NCBI GenBank assembly: GCA_030062745.1 | Contig: CP099849.1 | Location: 4,448,586 to 4,512,585, forward strand | Origin: Capitulum mitella | Lineage: Eukaryota; Arthropoda; Thecostraca; Pollicipedomorpha; Pollicipedidae | Direction: 5' to 3' | DNA: 64,000 bases | Part shown: one piece after another, positions 1 through 11,482 of the stretch | How positions within the stretch are numbered: position 1 is the first letter of the stretch | Layout of the letters: each line of letters begins with the position of its first letter | Program-made: the position numbers and the translations under genes | Notes under the pieces: model-generated | Database searches by the model: none | The model's input: only the letters and a program-made list of their open reading frames with translations | What the model was told of the DNA's origin: nothing

Positions 1-92
1 CTAAAAATGAGACCAGTTTCGAGCTCTACTCGTCACAAGCTTTTCAACGGTGTGCTTATTTTTATCGTGCGACCAACCGTTCGTGAGTTAAG
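1..92 (+). mobile_element. Right-end fragment of TTAA element family B, cut by window start
   Basis: The first ~90 bases match the right-hand end of family B elements (compare 58,332-58,430, 15,932-16,030 and the reverse complement of 32,310-32,420). They share the stretch with GAGACCAGTTTCGAGCTC and the later GTGCGACCAACCGTTCGTGAG. The usual terminal G-run/CAGTTGACTG/C-run hairpin and the final TTAA are not seen; the sequence runs instead into a homopolymer tract. Confidence 0.8.
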
Positions 93-172
93 GGGGGGGG
101 GAAAACCCCCCCCCCCCAAAAAAGAAAGGGGGGGGGCGAGAAAAAGGGGGGGGGGGGAAAAAAAAAAAAAAC
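91..172. repeat. Poly-G/poly-C/poly-A homopolymer tract
   Basis: About 80 bases consist almost entirely of runs of G (8-13), C (13) and A (15). In other copies of family B this position holds a short G-run/C-run hairpin followed by unique sequence. The expanded runs may therefore be a consensus error over a hard-to-sequence hairpin rather than real biology. Confidence 0.7.
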
Positions 173-226
173 ACCTTCGTCGTCCCCAAAACAGTGCGAA
201 CAGCTGAAGCGGCAATCGCCACGTTG

Positions 227-247
227 ATTGGCTGGAGAGTGACGTCA
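227..247. promoter_or_regulatory. Inverted CCAAT box next to a CRE-like palindrome
   Basis: ATTGG (reverse CCAAT) at 227-231 lies 8 bp before a perfect TGACGTCA at 240-247, just upstream of a CpG-rich stretch with a short tandem GCCGGGCGAC at 292-310. The arrangement is promoter-like, but no gene start was found beside it. 176-850 otherwise shows no gene. Confidence 0.3.
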
Positions 248-854
248 TCGTAAAAGTATGACATCGGCGGAGTCGGCCAAACGGCCTGACGCCGGGCGAC
301 GCCGGGCGACACGCGTCGACGCGCCAAAAACGTCAGTGTAAACTGGGCTTTAGAGTTCAGTTCGTGAAATCGGTGAACTCATTCCCTAACCACCATTGGT
401 AATGTTCTTCAGTGCTTTAAATGTTCAGAACTCGATTTTGCTTTTTGCCTCGACGATACATCTATTTTTAGCAGAGCGTCAATGGAATTTCTAAGAACCG
501 AAACTTCTTTTACATTTTTATCTTATTATTGGACTGCTGGTTTTAATCATTTCATTGAACGAGGACATTAAGCCCATTGGGAGATTATTCTGACAATAAA
601 CTACTGCGGGGCCGTTGTAAAACAGTAGCAACGAAAGATCAGGCGCCGACCACCACGTTTCTTCTGGTACACTGTATGCGTTCCCCACGACCATGTGTCG
701 TGACAGCGGAGCCCAAGGACTGCCGTCCACCGCTAATTTCGTCGAGTCCGGTGCACGTGGTTTCTGCTCCCCGTTCTCAGAACGCAGGTGTGCAGAGTTG
801 CCGTCGTCGAAGCAAAAAGCCGCCGCGGTCTGGAGTGCAAAGACTCGTTTAATA

Positions 855-1310
855 TGCGTAAAAGTGGCGTTGTTTGACAACTGTAGTCGCTGCACGAACA
901 CGGGACGACCGCGCGCAGGGTGACCGCGCCGGCCCGGTCTCCGCCCGCCGGCCGAGCCTGGCGCCCCCCTCATTAGGCCGCCTCCGTGCACTTCGATGGC
1001 GGCGGTGAATCAGGAACGCTGCGCCAGGCACAGCGAGAACCACCGGGAAACTCCGGCCGGCGGCGACGAGGGCTTTCAGCGCGTGCCTGCGGCCCCCGCC
1101 ACCGGCGCGCGTCCCGTCGTTTTCCGCCCGACGTACGCCCACACCTCCGCGGCGCCGCGCGCCGGGAGCGGCCGCGAATTTTGTCCGATGCCGTCTTTTC
1201 CCCGAAGGGAACTGACTCAAAACCGGCCCAGCCGGATGTGCCGCGGGGTCCGCAGCCGGCGTTTGTGCAAGTCACTGCAGCGTGTGTGTTCGCGGCGAAG
1301 AGCAATGCAC
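855..1310. other. GC-rich (CpG) island
   Basis: This is a sharply GC- and CpG-rich block in an AT-rich surrounding. Overlapping open frames exist on both strands, as expected from a lack of TA-rich stop codons, and none shows a recognisable domain. It may be a promoter or first exon of an unseen gene. Confidence 0.5.
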
Positions 1311-1319
1311 GTACCGTTC

Positions 1320-2640
1320 GCCGCTGCGCCGGTCATACCATTGTTTACACTGCCATTGTTTCTGAACTGGTCACACATCGAAAGCATTGCCGTTGAGCGT
1401 CTAGCTTTTGTCGCGAAGCTTAGGACCCCCAAGACGGCTGAATGTCCCAGAAATTTGCCCTCCGTGCGCAGACGACAGGACGTAAGTCCAAAAAACGCTC
1501 ATTTCAGACATCAGCTCGATCCAGCCTACCTTATTGGCCATTTGTTCTCCGTACTGGTGCTCTGCCTCGTTCGCAGTCAGATGAGATTTCGTTCTGGGAT
1601 TTGCATGCGGCGCGGACATTTACGACTGGTGCAGATATCGTTTCAGTAGCAAGAACATATGCTGTTCGAGGTCCAGCAGCAGTTTGCGAGATCATTGATG
1701 CCTTTACAAAGAACCAAGTGCTTAAGTGCTTTGAACTCGGTATGAATGCGTTGCACAATGCTGCATTGCGCGGCCCTGTCTGGGCGCCATGAAATTTCAA
1801 CAGTTTCATTGATAAATTTGTTTGCAAAGACTGCATGGCATGAAAAGAAATCGAGTATATCAAAGTAACCCGGAATCTCAAACAAGACACTTCCAGCAGT
1901 GCCTTCCGAGATTTTTTCTTATTACTATAAATCTGTCCGAGTGGTTTATTAGGGTGATGTTAGGGACTGAAGTTCGTGCTAAGCGGAGCTTGTTGTATAG
2001 ACTCCGACCCCTGCACCCGATTACGCAAGTCTGAATTATATTTTGCATTCTACATCTATATATTCCGCGTATCTAGCGTATCTTTTTGTCATTCGAGGTT
2101 TTTATTCATTTGTTCAGCGCCGGAAGGATGTGACGAATCCGGCAGCCTTCTGATTGGGCACTGCTTTTCATGCTGCAGAACGCAGTCATTCGCCTGCATT
2201 TCCCTCTAGGTACTGTAGCCAGACATGTGCCTGAATATCCATTGGATTCAGGTTATTCTCGTCTTGCGTTAGATTCTAAGTTGACCAAACATAAGTCTTC
2301 TGTCACGTCCGCACAGCTTTGCACTGGCGGCAGGCGACCTACCGAGGTGACGCAATCCAGGTCAGCTGAAGGTTCAGTGCGACATAGGCATATCCCGAGT
2401 TAGATCGGGACATGTCTGTTGCTTCTTATTAATGTGTGTGCTCCAAAAGACAGATGTATCCTTTATGGAGCATGCTCGTGATGCGATCTCAAATACGCTC
2501 AGGCCATGTGACATAGCATTCGGGACTCAGATAGTCAATCGCGAAATAGGCCTCGGCTCTTAGACTAAGTCAATCGCGAAAAAGTCCCTGGCTCTACCCA
2601 GTCAAATTCCTTTTCCCCGCCTGCAAGTCTTCAGGGCTGC
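1320..2640. other. No gene recognised
   Basis: AT-leaning sequence without a supported coding region, RNA gene or element end. Short open frames here show no domain. Confidence 0.5.
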
Positions 2641-2654
2641 GGAAGATGACAGCT

Positions 2655-2950
2655 GGGGCGCTGGCGAGGCTGGTGACGGCAGCATTGCTCCGGGGCGCTG
2701 GCGAGGCTGGTGACGGCAGCATTGCTCCGGGGCGCTGGCGAGGCTGGTGACGGCAGCATTGCTCTGGGGCGCTGGCGAGGCTGGTGACGGCAGCATTGCT
2801 CTGGGGCGCTGGCGAGGCTGGTGACGGCAGCATTGCTCCGCGGCGCTGGTGAGGCTGGTGACGGCAGCATTGCTCTGGGGCGCTGGCGAAGCTGGTGACG
2901 GCAGCATTGCTCTGGGGCGCTGGTGAGGCTGGTGACGGCAGCATTACTCT
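2655..2950. repeat. 37-bp minisatellite, eight units
   Basis: A tandem array with units starting at 2655, 2692, 2729, 2766, 2803, 2840, 2877 and 2914, each beginning GGGGCGCTGG (one unit CGGCGCTGG) and ending GGCAGCATTGCT plus CC or CT. Units differ by only a few substitutions. A partial unit begins at 2951. Because 37 is not a multiple of 3 and the unit has no minus-strand stop in any phase, all three minus-strand frames stay open and give the same 37-residue repeat. This is a side effect of the array, not evidence of a protein. Confidence 0.95.
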
Positions 2951-2959
2951 GGGGCGCGT

Positions 2960-5900
2960 CTCCGGGCACGAGGCTGGCTGCGGCCGTGAGTCTGGACGAG
3001 GCCGCTGGCGGACTCACGGCCAGGGGACGCTCCATGAGGTGCCATCCATCCACGTGCGTCCCTCCCGTCGCTGGGTGGTCGCCTCCTGTTGCGTCAATAG
3101 CTTCGCCAGGAGGGTGACCTCGAGTGACTTGGCGTCTTCGCCGGCGGGTTCCTGTCCCTCCATGATGGTGGGTTTCGTGGCGGCACCTCGACGGCGCGAT
3201 GGCAGTAGTCAGTATTCAGCCAGAAGGCCAGTGCTTGTACTAAGCGTCCACTGAGTGCGCCATGTTGGTGTCTAGAGTGTGCTCAACGGACAGCTGTATT
3301 TCCCGTACGCACTGCGCCGGAGTTAACCTCACACGCTCAGGCAATGCGGCATGACAGATGCGAGGTATGTTCACCCCATCGCGAGCTGGCACCTGGCCGA
3401 ATGTCAGGGCCTGAACCTGAGCCAGACCGGTGATCGCCGAGTACACCTGCACCGACTGGATGACCGGCCGCTCAGCGCCTGGGGCACCGGTTCGTCCGGC
3501 TGGGCCACGCGAGTGCGCCCTCGGTATGCGGTGGTCCAGGGGGGGGGGAGGGGCTGGCTGGACCGATACAAAACGGGAGCGAAAAAACAGTTCTATTGTT
3601 AGAGACCCGCTGCTCCTTGTGTCGCGTCATAAGACACATGCAAGGACAAGACATCTGGTCGAGAACCACTGTCGCCAGTGAGAAACCCCGACGTATTCTG
3701 GTTGGATTTTCTCGGTAATTTGAACAGCTATGGCCTCAAGTTAATAAATTTTGCTCGTCGTCACCGCAGCTTCATGCAGCCCGTCATGGCGCTCTTGCCC
3801 GCACACACCATCATGGGTGGGTGGGGGTCAAGCTGGCCCTATCCCCGCCCCAACAACGAAACTAATGGCGATTTTGGAATGAAAATGAGAGTGTTGGACA
3901 GGTCTTCCTTGGTCATTATAAAACCACCCTGTTTGTTTTAATTTGCACGTTACATCTTCGATCAGGACAGGTCAAAGGGAGAGATGTTAAAAAGCTTTGG
4001 TGACCGTCTTTTTTCTGTCCGTTTGATACATCTCGGTTTTCTTGAAACTCGAATACAGTTCAAATATTCCGCTCATGGATATGCGACACGATGCCAAGTG
4101 AAAAACACCCGAAGGTCCATCCTAGGTCATGTTAGATCACGGTTCTCGTTGGTGATTTGTATCATTATATACGCCCCACATTGCTTGGTGGCGATCTCTC
4201 TTCCACTCATACCAGTGATTCACTTTCACTTGTTCAATGTCTGGAAGTAGAGTCAAACCTCTTGAGCACAGCTCTGTATTCCTGGCCAATGGATGCATTC
4301 TGGGAAGTAATTAATTCGCACATGCACTCGTGCTCCAAAAGGGAGGCCGTGCTCCCCGCAGATAGCCGCCCGGCGGAGCTCCTGCCGGCCAACCTGCCGA
4401 CGCCCGGCGGAACGGTGATCACCGGATCTAAACATCAATATTCCAAGAATGTGTGGTCAGATTCCAACAAACTGGACAAGTTTAGAGTCGCTAGTCATCT
4501 TTGCAAAGATACTTTGGGTTTCTAGGACGTTAGTTTAATTCCTCAGATAATATTTAGCAAAGGGGCTCAAGTCCCCCCATGACGGCGTCGGTCAAGGATA
4601 TAGGATCGTTGGCAATCACAAGCTGCCCAGCGCGGATGATCAGGGGCCGGGACGTCGTTTATTTAGTTATTTATTTATTTCTTTACTAGCTTCGAAGGCT
4701 CATCTCCATGCCATGACCAAGGCCATTGGAGCTATTATCGAGCCCGATTCAAATGGCAAGGGAAAGTCAAAGTGGAGGCGCGCATGTAACATACATCAGG
4801 GTTAATCCCTGCCAACTCACAATTAACCGATAACACGCGACCGTCAGGGATTTCTCTGGAACTTCCTCAATGAGGTTTTCTGTAGCTCTGAGCATCATTC
4901 AGAGAACAGACTGATTGGGACCACGGTTTAGATGTTTTAGGCAAGTTCTCATTTTTCAAGTTTTCAAAAAAGTTAAATCTGGAACGACTGTACCTCATAC
5001 ACTATTTATCATAGGCGCACGATTTAAACACAGTCGGACAGACTTCAAGCTCAGCTATAGTTCTACACCAGATTTACTAAAAATATAAATATTTGCTGTA
5101 TATGCAATAACAAATGGAACCGCAATTTTGGCTTGCGAAAAACATGGGACCAAAAATATGCATTATATTTGGATTCTGCACACATTTTACTGTCGGATGA
5201 TATGATATGATGCGATGAGATGTCACAAACTACCAATGAGAAACATGGTGGGCTGTAGCAGAGTTTTCTGCTTGGCGTGTTAGCTTGACTATTGGCGACC
5301 TCCTCTGCGCCAAATATTTTTCTTCTTCAGTACTTCATTTTTCACGAGTTCTTCTGGCCAATTCTTCGCTTATTCGTCCGACACATAGAGTTTCCACTTT
5401 CACTACCTATATTCTTGACGTCAAACACTGACCACTCACAGCACTAGCACTTCATTACGTCACGAGCGTCACGTGGTCCACCGCATGTTTAGTCGATGGA
5501 TATCTAGATAGATACTGAGCGAAAACCGGCCCCGCTTATATACTACCTACGAACGGAAATGATGAAAGGGGATGGTGCAATTATGATATCATATGCAACC
5601 AATCAGGAGGCGTTTTGCAATCCGAATATTCTGGAAAGACTAAGCTTTAGCCAATGAACGAGCGTGAGAACGCACGGAATTCCAAGAACTGGCTGATGTA
5701 AGGCGGATGCAAGAGCTCCCAAGTTTCCTGCGAGTGTAAGCTATTTTAAGATTGAAAAAGGAAATATCGTTTAACGTTACGGATATCATTCACCTGTCAG
5801 CACTGCGGCACGATTGATGTATTTCAGGTGTTAGTGCGTTCTCAGATGTCTCTGGCTGATTCCCTTCGGTGTCGACAGTGGGAACTAAAGTTAAAGGCAT

Positions 5901-6020
5901 ATGGCAGCCTTAGACAGTCTTCCAAACTAAAGGCTTTTGAAGGGAAGCCTCTACGATTTAGAAACAACAAACATTGAAATTTGAAGGTTTTCTGATACGG
6001 GAACTCTAAAGCCATGACGT
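2960..6020. other. No gene recognised
   Basis: 2,960-3,560 is moderately GC-rich with a poly-G run near 3,540; the rest is AT-leaning, with a TTTA-rich patch near 4,660-4,680. No supported coding region or element boundary was seen. Confidence 0.5.
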
Positions 6021-6028
6021 AAACTTTG

Positions 6029-6178
6029 TTACGTGGGCCTTTCCATACCAGCTCTACCAACGCGCCTCGTATTGTGTCTCTCGGGCGCCGCGGCCGGCCG
6101 CTTCCCCTGTCGCGCCCTCCCCCTCACGTCAGGTGTCGGAGGCGGCGCGGAAGGGGAGGGGCAGTCGTTGGTGAGGGC
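6029..6178 (+). repeat. Left inverted-repeat arm of the 6.0-9.45 kb element
   Basis: Matches the reverse complement of 9,285-9,450 at a clear majority of positions, with small indels. It is a GC-rich block in an AT-rich flank. Confidence 0.8.
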
Positions 6179-6499
6179 AGTGGTACCAGAACAGAAGCGA
6201 GTACTCTGTTAAACAACAATATTAGTCGCCAGTTATGCTTAAGTCGGAAAATACATTTGCACATCGATGATGACGTCATGCGAAGCAATTGCAGAACATT
6301 TCTACCACGATACTCGTTTGCAATCTCGGAACACTTTGTATGATGGGATGCATGAGGAATCGTACGTTCTCAGTTCTGTTTCTCTAATGGGCTTGGGCAG
6401 GCGGAATCCCTTGCTTCCTTTGATGGAGCACGACTCCTCAAGGCGTTGCTTAGCATATGTGATGTCTCGTCTACTTCCCCAGATGTGACGTAAGCAATG

Positions 6500-9322
6500 A
6501 GGGGAATCCAAAATGTGATATGAACTTGAACTATTTGCTGCGATATCTTGCAACATGATGGCAAGTAAAAAGGAAACAATGATGTCCGAAATTGTTGTAA
6601 GTGTCTTAAAAGTCGCAACATACCAGTTACATACAGGCACTTCAATATCATCAAGCAAAATTTTTCTCGCCAACTTTTCATTGAGGCAGAGCAGAAGTTG
6701 AACATGTCACTTCGACTCAGGATTTGGCTGCTCGTCGGCCTTTGAAGACTGGCTCGCGCTGTGTGTCATTCCACTTTACCACCAATGCCATCACAAGGAT
6801 CTTTTCCACGGTATGTCGCAAAATAAGGCCACGCACAGTTCACTTGGAAATCGCGTTGATGGAGACACATGTTCCGAAAGTTATATTAATATTTGTGTTG
6901 GGCAGCTGAACAGTCGGTGAAAAAGTAGATTTTCTGCACTGCGTTGTTTTCCTGTTTTAGTAATTCATTTACCTTCTTCTGGAAGGTGTATGTCGTCACC
7001 ATTTCGCGCCGCGTACAGTGACTCATCACACAAAAATTTTCGTTGTCACGTCGTCGCCCTGGAGTTTTTCCCCTGAAGTTTGAAAAAGATTTTTTTTTTT
7101 TTATTTTTTTTTTAAAAATTGACCTTGTGGTCTGGAAAAAATGGTTTTAAAAAATTGTGCAACGAAATGATGCCTGGTCAGCTCCCTGACTTCCGAATTC
7201 ATGTTCTCGGTGGTGGTGACGCTGTGGTTTCACTACAGCGTCACCAGTGTGGTGAGGTCTGTGTTTATGCACTGTTTAGATTTCATTTGGTCGGCGCCGC
7301 TTAGATTTGGCAAGTCTGTTCGAAAGAGCGTGAACGCTCCTGCTCCGGAGCAAGTTTCACAGTATCTCAATACACATGCTTCATTTGCGAGCGCGCAAAC
7401 TGTTTTTGACATCAGGCACTCCAACGTGAGTTCGCTGGCGATGGCCTGCAGCATCAGTTTGGGATTCTGGTGATGGACGCAGATAAAGACCGAGTGCGTT
7501 CCCGCCGACCCGGCCAGCACACACCATGGCTGGCGGAGACTGGTAAATGTTGAAAGTGAGATCAGCGGTTTCATTTTTGTAAACGTAAAATAAATGACGA
7601 AGGTCAGGTGGAGCCAGACCCTTTTGATGCGGTTTTTTATTGCCCGTTAGCACTCCAACGATATCGTCTCGTTCGAAAGAGTTTTGGACGGCCTGCTCTC
7701 CCTCTTTTGACACAACTATTCGAGGGCTTTTCATTGTAGGTGTTGCGAGAATCCCCTGAGCCGCCTTCAATTTTGTGGCTCATTTGACCATGTGAAAGAA
7801 AGGGCGGAATCTGTTTGCTCCTTGCTGGAGAATGAAAGGAGACAAAATCAGAATTTGCATTTGTGCTTAGTAGAACGTATTCGGGCTGTTAAATTTTCGA
7901 TCATTGCCGTCATCCTTGCCTCATAGAGCTCATCATGCATTTTGTTTGGTTCAGTCGCTTCGGAATCTTCTATTTCAACGCCGTATGCTGATGTTAAACG
8001 TCTTTTCAGGCCTCGGATGGCTTACTGCGATTTACCCTGTGTTTTTTTCCTACGCTGCTGACTTGATAAAGAGCCTGGAGCCGAAAAAATGAAAATATCG
8101 CTAGTTTCGAAATTCTTTGACTTCATGTAGGACTTCCTGTGTTTGGAAGACCCACCACCAATATCATTAGGGAAAACTTGCCAGAATATCCTGGTTTGTC
8201 CATGAAAGGAAATATTTACTTGATACATTAGCATCATAACATAGGTCTGGCCATTTTTTGGTAGTCCATGGAATTTTTCTAAAGGCCCTATCCCCGCCCC
8301 ATCGCACACCGTTTCAGCGCCGCCTTTTTGAAAAAATCTCTAGTATTTATATACAAGTAGCATATGCATGCAATTAGCAGCCGCGAAATCAGTTGTTTTG
8401 CATTACATGAAATCATAAAACAGCTTGTCTTAAAAGAAAACATTATTTTCCCGGGTATTTACCAATCACCGTTGATTTACGCCTATTCACCGGCGTCTCC
8501 TCGAGGGTCGCCATGATGTTGGCCAGCTGCGATGTCGTTGTCCTCTTCTCTGGGCTTCTCTCGGAGAGCAGGGACGACCCGTTGTACGGCGAAGAGGTGC
8601 TGCCACTGCTCGTGGCCCACGGCAAGGCGCCGGCGACGCTGCTGCTCTCATTTGGCTCGGAGGACACAGTGGGTTCTGAGCTGGTCGACGGCTTTTCATA
8701 ATCCGGCGGGTTCTTTGCGCACTGCCCGAACCGAGGAAGCCCGTTGGTAGCTTGTTCCCTGCAAGATGTGCAGTGTTTCCCCCTCTTTCAAAGGTTCGTG
8801 CAGGTTGTGTTTTTGGATGAAATCGGCGTGAACATTCCGACAATCTTTCTTTCCCTTCGGTGCCGTCTGTTGAACGGTTGGGCACTTTTGCACGGTTACA
8901 ATCAGGCTCACGGCTTTTTTGTAGTTGTCCATAAGCTCTTGCTCGCCATGTGGATACTTCTTACACCTCACTGACACTAGTGCCCGATCGTTTTGCCAGC
9001 ATAGTTCGCACGCAGGACCATATGGCAGGGCCATTTGGTCCTGAACTTGTTCCACAATACGCTGTCGTGTGAATTTACTTTGGTGCAAACCCTGTGTCCG
9101 CTGAAGGACCACTTCATGTTGACCCCTACGTCTCCTTATGGGCAATGACTGATACACGAGCGCCTTGAAGCGTGACGAATAGAATGGAATCAGCAAAGAG
9201 CGCTCCATTGCCTCGGCACTGCCCTGCTCCAACAGTCGTAACGCTTCGTTCACTGAGTGAATATCACACCTTGCAGACTTCCTCCCCTCCAGTGATCCAT
9301 CAGCGATTGCCTCTCCCCACAT
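6500..9322 (-). pseudogene. Uncharacterised transposon-associated protein (GKxPCDGIGG family), broken
   Basis: Minus-strand coding remnant from an ATG at 9,322. In order: an N-terminal region with Cys pairs at about 9,020-8,790 (ACELC, then a HCTSC zinc-ligand-like segment reached by a frameshift near 8,790); a Ser/Thr-rich linker ending in a KYPGK segment (8,667-8,443); a gap; then a segment with QKGL, WCVLAGSAGTHSV, HHQNPKLM and ELTRHHFVAQ (about 7,680-7,130); then YFFTDCSAAQ (about 6,925-6,895) and YRGKDPCDGIGG followed by ARASLQRP (about 6,815-6,730). These motifs match, from memory, a protein that recurs as unnamed multi-copy predictions in arthropods and cnidarians. Several frameshifts and in-frame stops (for example just after GGKVE) make this copy non-functional. 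The Asp of FTD is a plausible RNase-H-like catalytic residue, by inference only. The N-terminal half is the less certain part. Confidence 0.7.
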
Positions 9323-9450
9323 TCACGCCGCCTGCGGCACCTGACGTGAAGGGGACGGTGGGACTGGGGAGGCGGCGGCCGACCACGGCGCCCGGGAGGC
9401 ACAATTCGAGGCGCGTTGGCAGGGTGGATATGGAAGGGCCCACCATGTTT
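9285..9450 (-). repeat. Right inverted-repeat arm of the 6.0-9.45 kb element
   Basis: Reverse-complement partner of 6,029-6,178. The candidate start codon of the internal gene (9,322) lies within its inner edge. Confidence 0.8.
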
Positions 9451-10017
9451 CACATTCACTCTGGTAGTAAAATGTGTGCAGAATCGAAATATGACGTTTA
9501 TTTTAAATTCCAAACAGTCGTGTTTTTGCACAAATCAGAGTTGGAAAATTCATTTATTGTTGCATATATGAAAAGCATTTATATTTTAAGCAAATTTATT
9601 GCAGAATTCTTGTTTAGCTTGCGATCTATCCGACTGTATTTAAGTCGTGCGCCTCTGATGAATAGTGCATGAGGTAAAGTCTTCATTTTCTCGGTACTTA
9701 AAAAACGAGAACTTTCCTGCAACTTCCAAACCGCAATTCTAATCAATCTAATTTTATCAGAATCGTGTTCAGAGTAACAGAAGACTTATAGACCATATTT
9801 TGGGAAAATTTGTGGTGGTAGGATGTTAAGATTGACCGCTGACTGGTTAAGCTGCTATCGTACAATGACATGCCTGTTATGCATGCATATATACAGTACT
9901 GGACAAATTATTAGCAAGTTTTGTACATGACGTCAATTTTCATTAAAACCATTTCATATAATTCGTAACTGACAAGATATTCACCATAACTAAATTGTCA
10001 ATAATCCAACAGTTTAT

Positions 10018-11263
10018 TCAGTACTTGGTAATGCCACCTCTGGCCAGGCGCAGCGCCTCAACTCGACGTGGCATGCCTCGAATGAGGGTCTTACAAAAAC
10101 CTTTAATTTTTTCCGAGTGGAACCACACATGAATCAGTCTTTCTGTCAGTTTTGTCTTGGTCGTTATTGGTTCACTGTGGATCTCATCTTTTAGAATGCC
10201 CCACAGACTTTCAATTGGGTTCATATCTGGGGAATTTCCGGGCCATGGCAACACAGAAATCCTGTTTTTCTCTAGCCATGCATAAACAGACTTGGCAGTG
10301 TGGCATGGGGCAGGGTCTTGTTGGTATATGCATGGTTCATCTCCATACAAGTCCTGGATATGTGGCTTCAAACGAGAGTCCATCATTTGCACATACTTCT
10401 GGGCTTTCATGGTACCTTCTACGATATGGAGTCGACTGGTACCATGAATAGAAGTGGCACCCCATACCATAATTTTCTGACCGAACTTCACAGTCTTTTG
10501 CAAACATTCGGGAAGAAATTCCTCTCCTGGCCTTCTTCTGACTGTTTGCACTCTGTCATCCAGAACCTCAAAGGTGGACTCATCACTGAAGATAACCTGA
10601 AAAGAAAAGTAAATGTTTAAAATAAAAGATTGCTACTTGACATAGGATGAATGAATCTACTTCGTAACAAATTTGAATTAGGCCTTTCAATGGACTGGAA
10701 AGACAGAAATACATGTAATGTAATGTAATACATGTAAATACATGTAAAATGTTAAACATGACAGTGTTTTCTTTCCACTTAAGAAACATTATAAGGCAAA
10801 ACAGACATACCTGAGCCCAGTCTGCCTCTGTCCAGTCTTTGTGTTGAATGGCCCAACCATACCTAGCCTTCTTCATTCGTTCAGTTAGTCGCGGCCTCTT
10901 TCTCGGGCGGTATGGCTTCAGCCCAGCAGCACAGAGGCTTCGATTTACAGTGCGACGGTGAACAGAGAAACCTTCACCAGCCAACTGTGTGGAAATCTTC
11001 TTGCAGGAGTCTTTCCTGTCAGACAGGGCCATGTTTACAATGCGCCTGTCCAGCCTTGGAGTTGTTATTCTCTTTCGACCACATTTACCCTTTCTTTTGG
11101 CATCAATATCCTCCCCACTATCAATTTTTTTCTTAAGACGACTGACTACAGTTGTAGAAACATGTAATTTCTTCGCTATTTTAGCCTGTTTAAGAGCACT
11201 GGTTTCCAGTAAAACACGTATTTGGCCTTTCCTTCTGGGACTCAAATCACTGACACGTCCCAT
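10018..11263 (-). CDS. Tc1-type transposase, two exons
   Basis: Cut-and-paste transposase that binds the element's own ends. Exon 1 (11,263-10,811) starts with ATG and carries the N-terminal paired-type DNA-binding region (two helix-turn-helix units, GRKR linker at about residues 60-63). Exon 2 (10,596-10,018) carries the catalytic domain. Joining the exons at a GT-AG intron (10,810-10,597) keeps the frame and gives 343 residues, the usual Tc1 length. Catalytic residues are all present: D156 (in FSDES), D245 (in QQDPAPCHT) and E280 (in SPDMNPIES), with 34 residues between the last two, i.e. D,D34E. No internal stop or frameshift was seen in the two exons. Without splicing the protein would end early in intron sequence after the residues WAQ. 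It likely acts in the nucleus. Confidence 0.92.
10597..10810 (-). other. Intron inside the Tc1 transposase gene (214 bp)
   Basis: The donor reads CAG/GTATGT and the acceptor TTTTCTTTTCAG/G. It separates residues WAQ from VIFSDE in phase 0, exactly at a place where Tc1 proteins are continuous. The sequence is AT-rich, with ATGTA repeats in the middle and in-frame stops. Introns are known in nematode Tc1 and Tc3, but many Tc1-type elements lack them. Confidence 0.9.
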
Positions 11264-11482
11264 TTTCCACGATTTTGCGTCCGATTCACCAAAAACGTCG
11301 ATTTTTTACAAATTTTTGACGAGCAAAGATGTTTTATGGGAAGAAAAGTAAACGAAAGTGGATCTGGAATGGATCCCAGTTAAACTGGTTCTCCGAAGTC
11401 CAGTTCTATGACTCAGATTTCGCAAAAAATGGCAAAAATTAACATATGATCAGAAATTGCTAATAATTTGTCCAGTACTGTA

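Larger units (their letters stand above)
6029..9450 (-). mobile_element. Decayed ~3.4 kb DNA-transposon-like element with long inverted ends
   Basis: Two inverted copies of a GC-rich ~150-bp sequence (6,029-6,178 forward; 9,285-9,450 reverse) bracket a single decayed gene reading on the minus strand. Shared blocks in the arms include GGGCC-TTCCATA, CAACGCGCCTCG, GGGCGCCG-GG and CACGTCAGGTG. The gene starts just inside the right arm and runs to within ~350 bp of the left arm, which is the layout of an autonomous DNA transposon. The outermost bases and target-site duplication could not be fixed, because similarity fades outward on both sides. This element is inferred; I know of no superfamily name for it. 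Confidence 0.6.
9894..11480 (-). mobile_element. Complete Tc1-type transposon (1,587 bp)
   Basis: Perfect 24-bp terminal inverted repeats, beginning CAGTACTGGACAAATTATTA, at 9,894-9,917 and 11,457-11,480, flanked by TA on both sides (9,892-9,893 and 11,481-11,482). TA is the standard Tc1/mariner target duplication. A single transposase gene on the minus strand fills the interior. The identical ends and full-length D,D34E gene suggest a young, possibly still mobile copy. Confidence 0.95.

Noticed and set aside
2594..3053. Minus-strand frames of 101-140 residues with a repeated MLPSPASPAP motif
   Set aside because: They are three-phase readings of the 37-bp minisatellite, not a gene.
3240..3602. 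Overlapping frames of 65-83 residues
   Set aside because: No recognisable motif; comparable frames exist on both strands.
8443..9322. The N-terminal Cys-rich frame as a host B-box/TRIM gene
   Set aside because: The Cys/His spacing is only loosely B-box-like, and the frame lies between the inverted arms in line with the downstream transposon-type motifs, so it is better read as part of that element.
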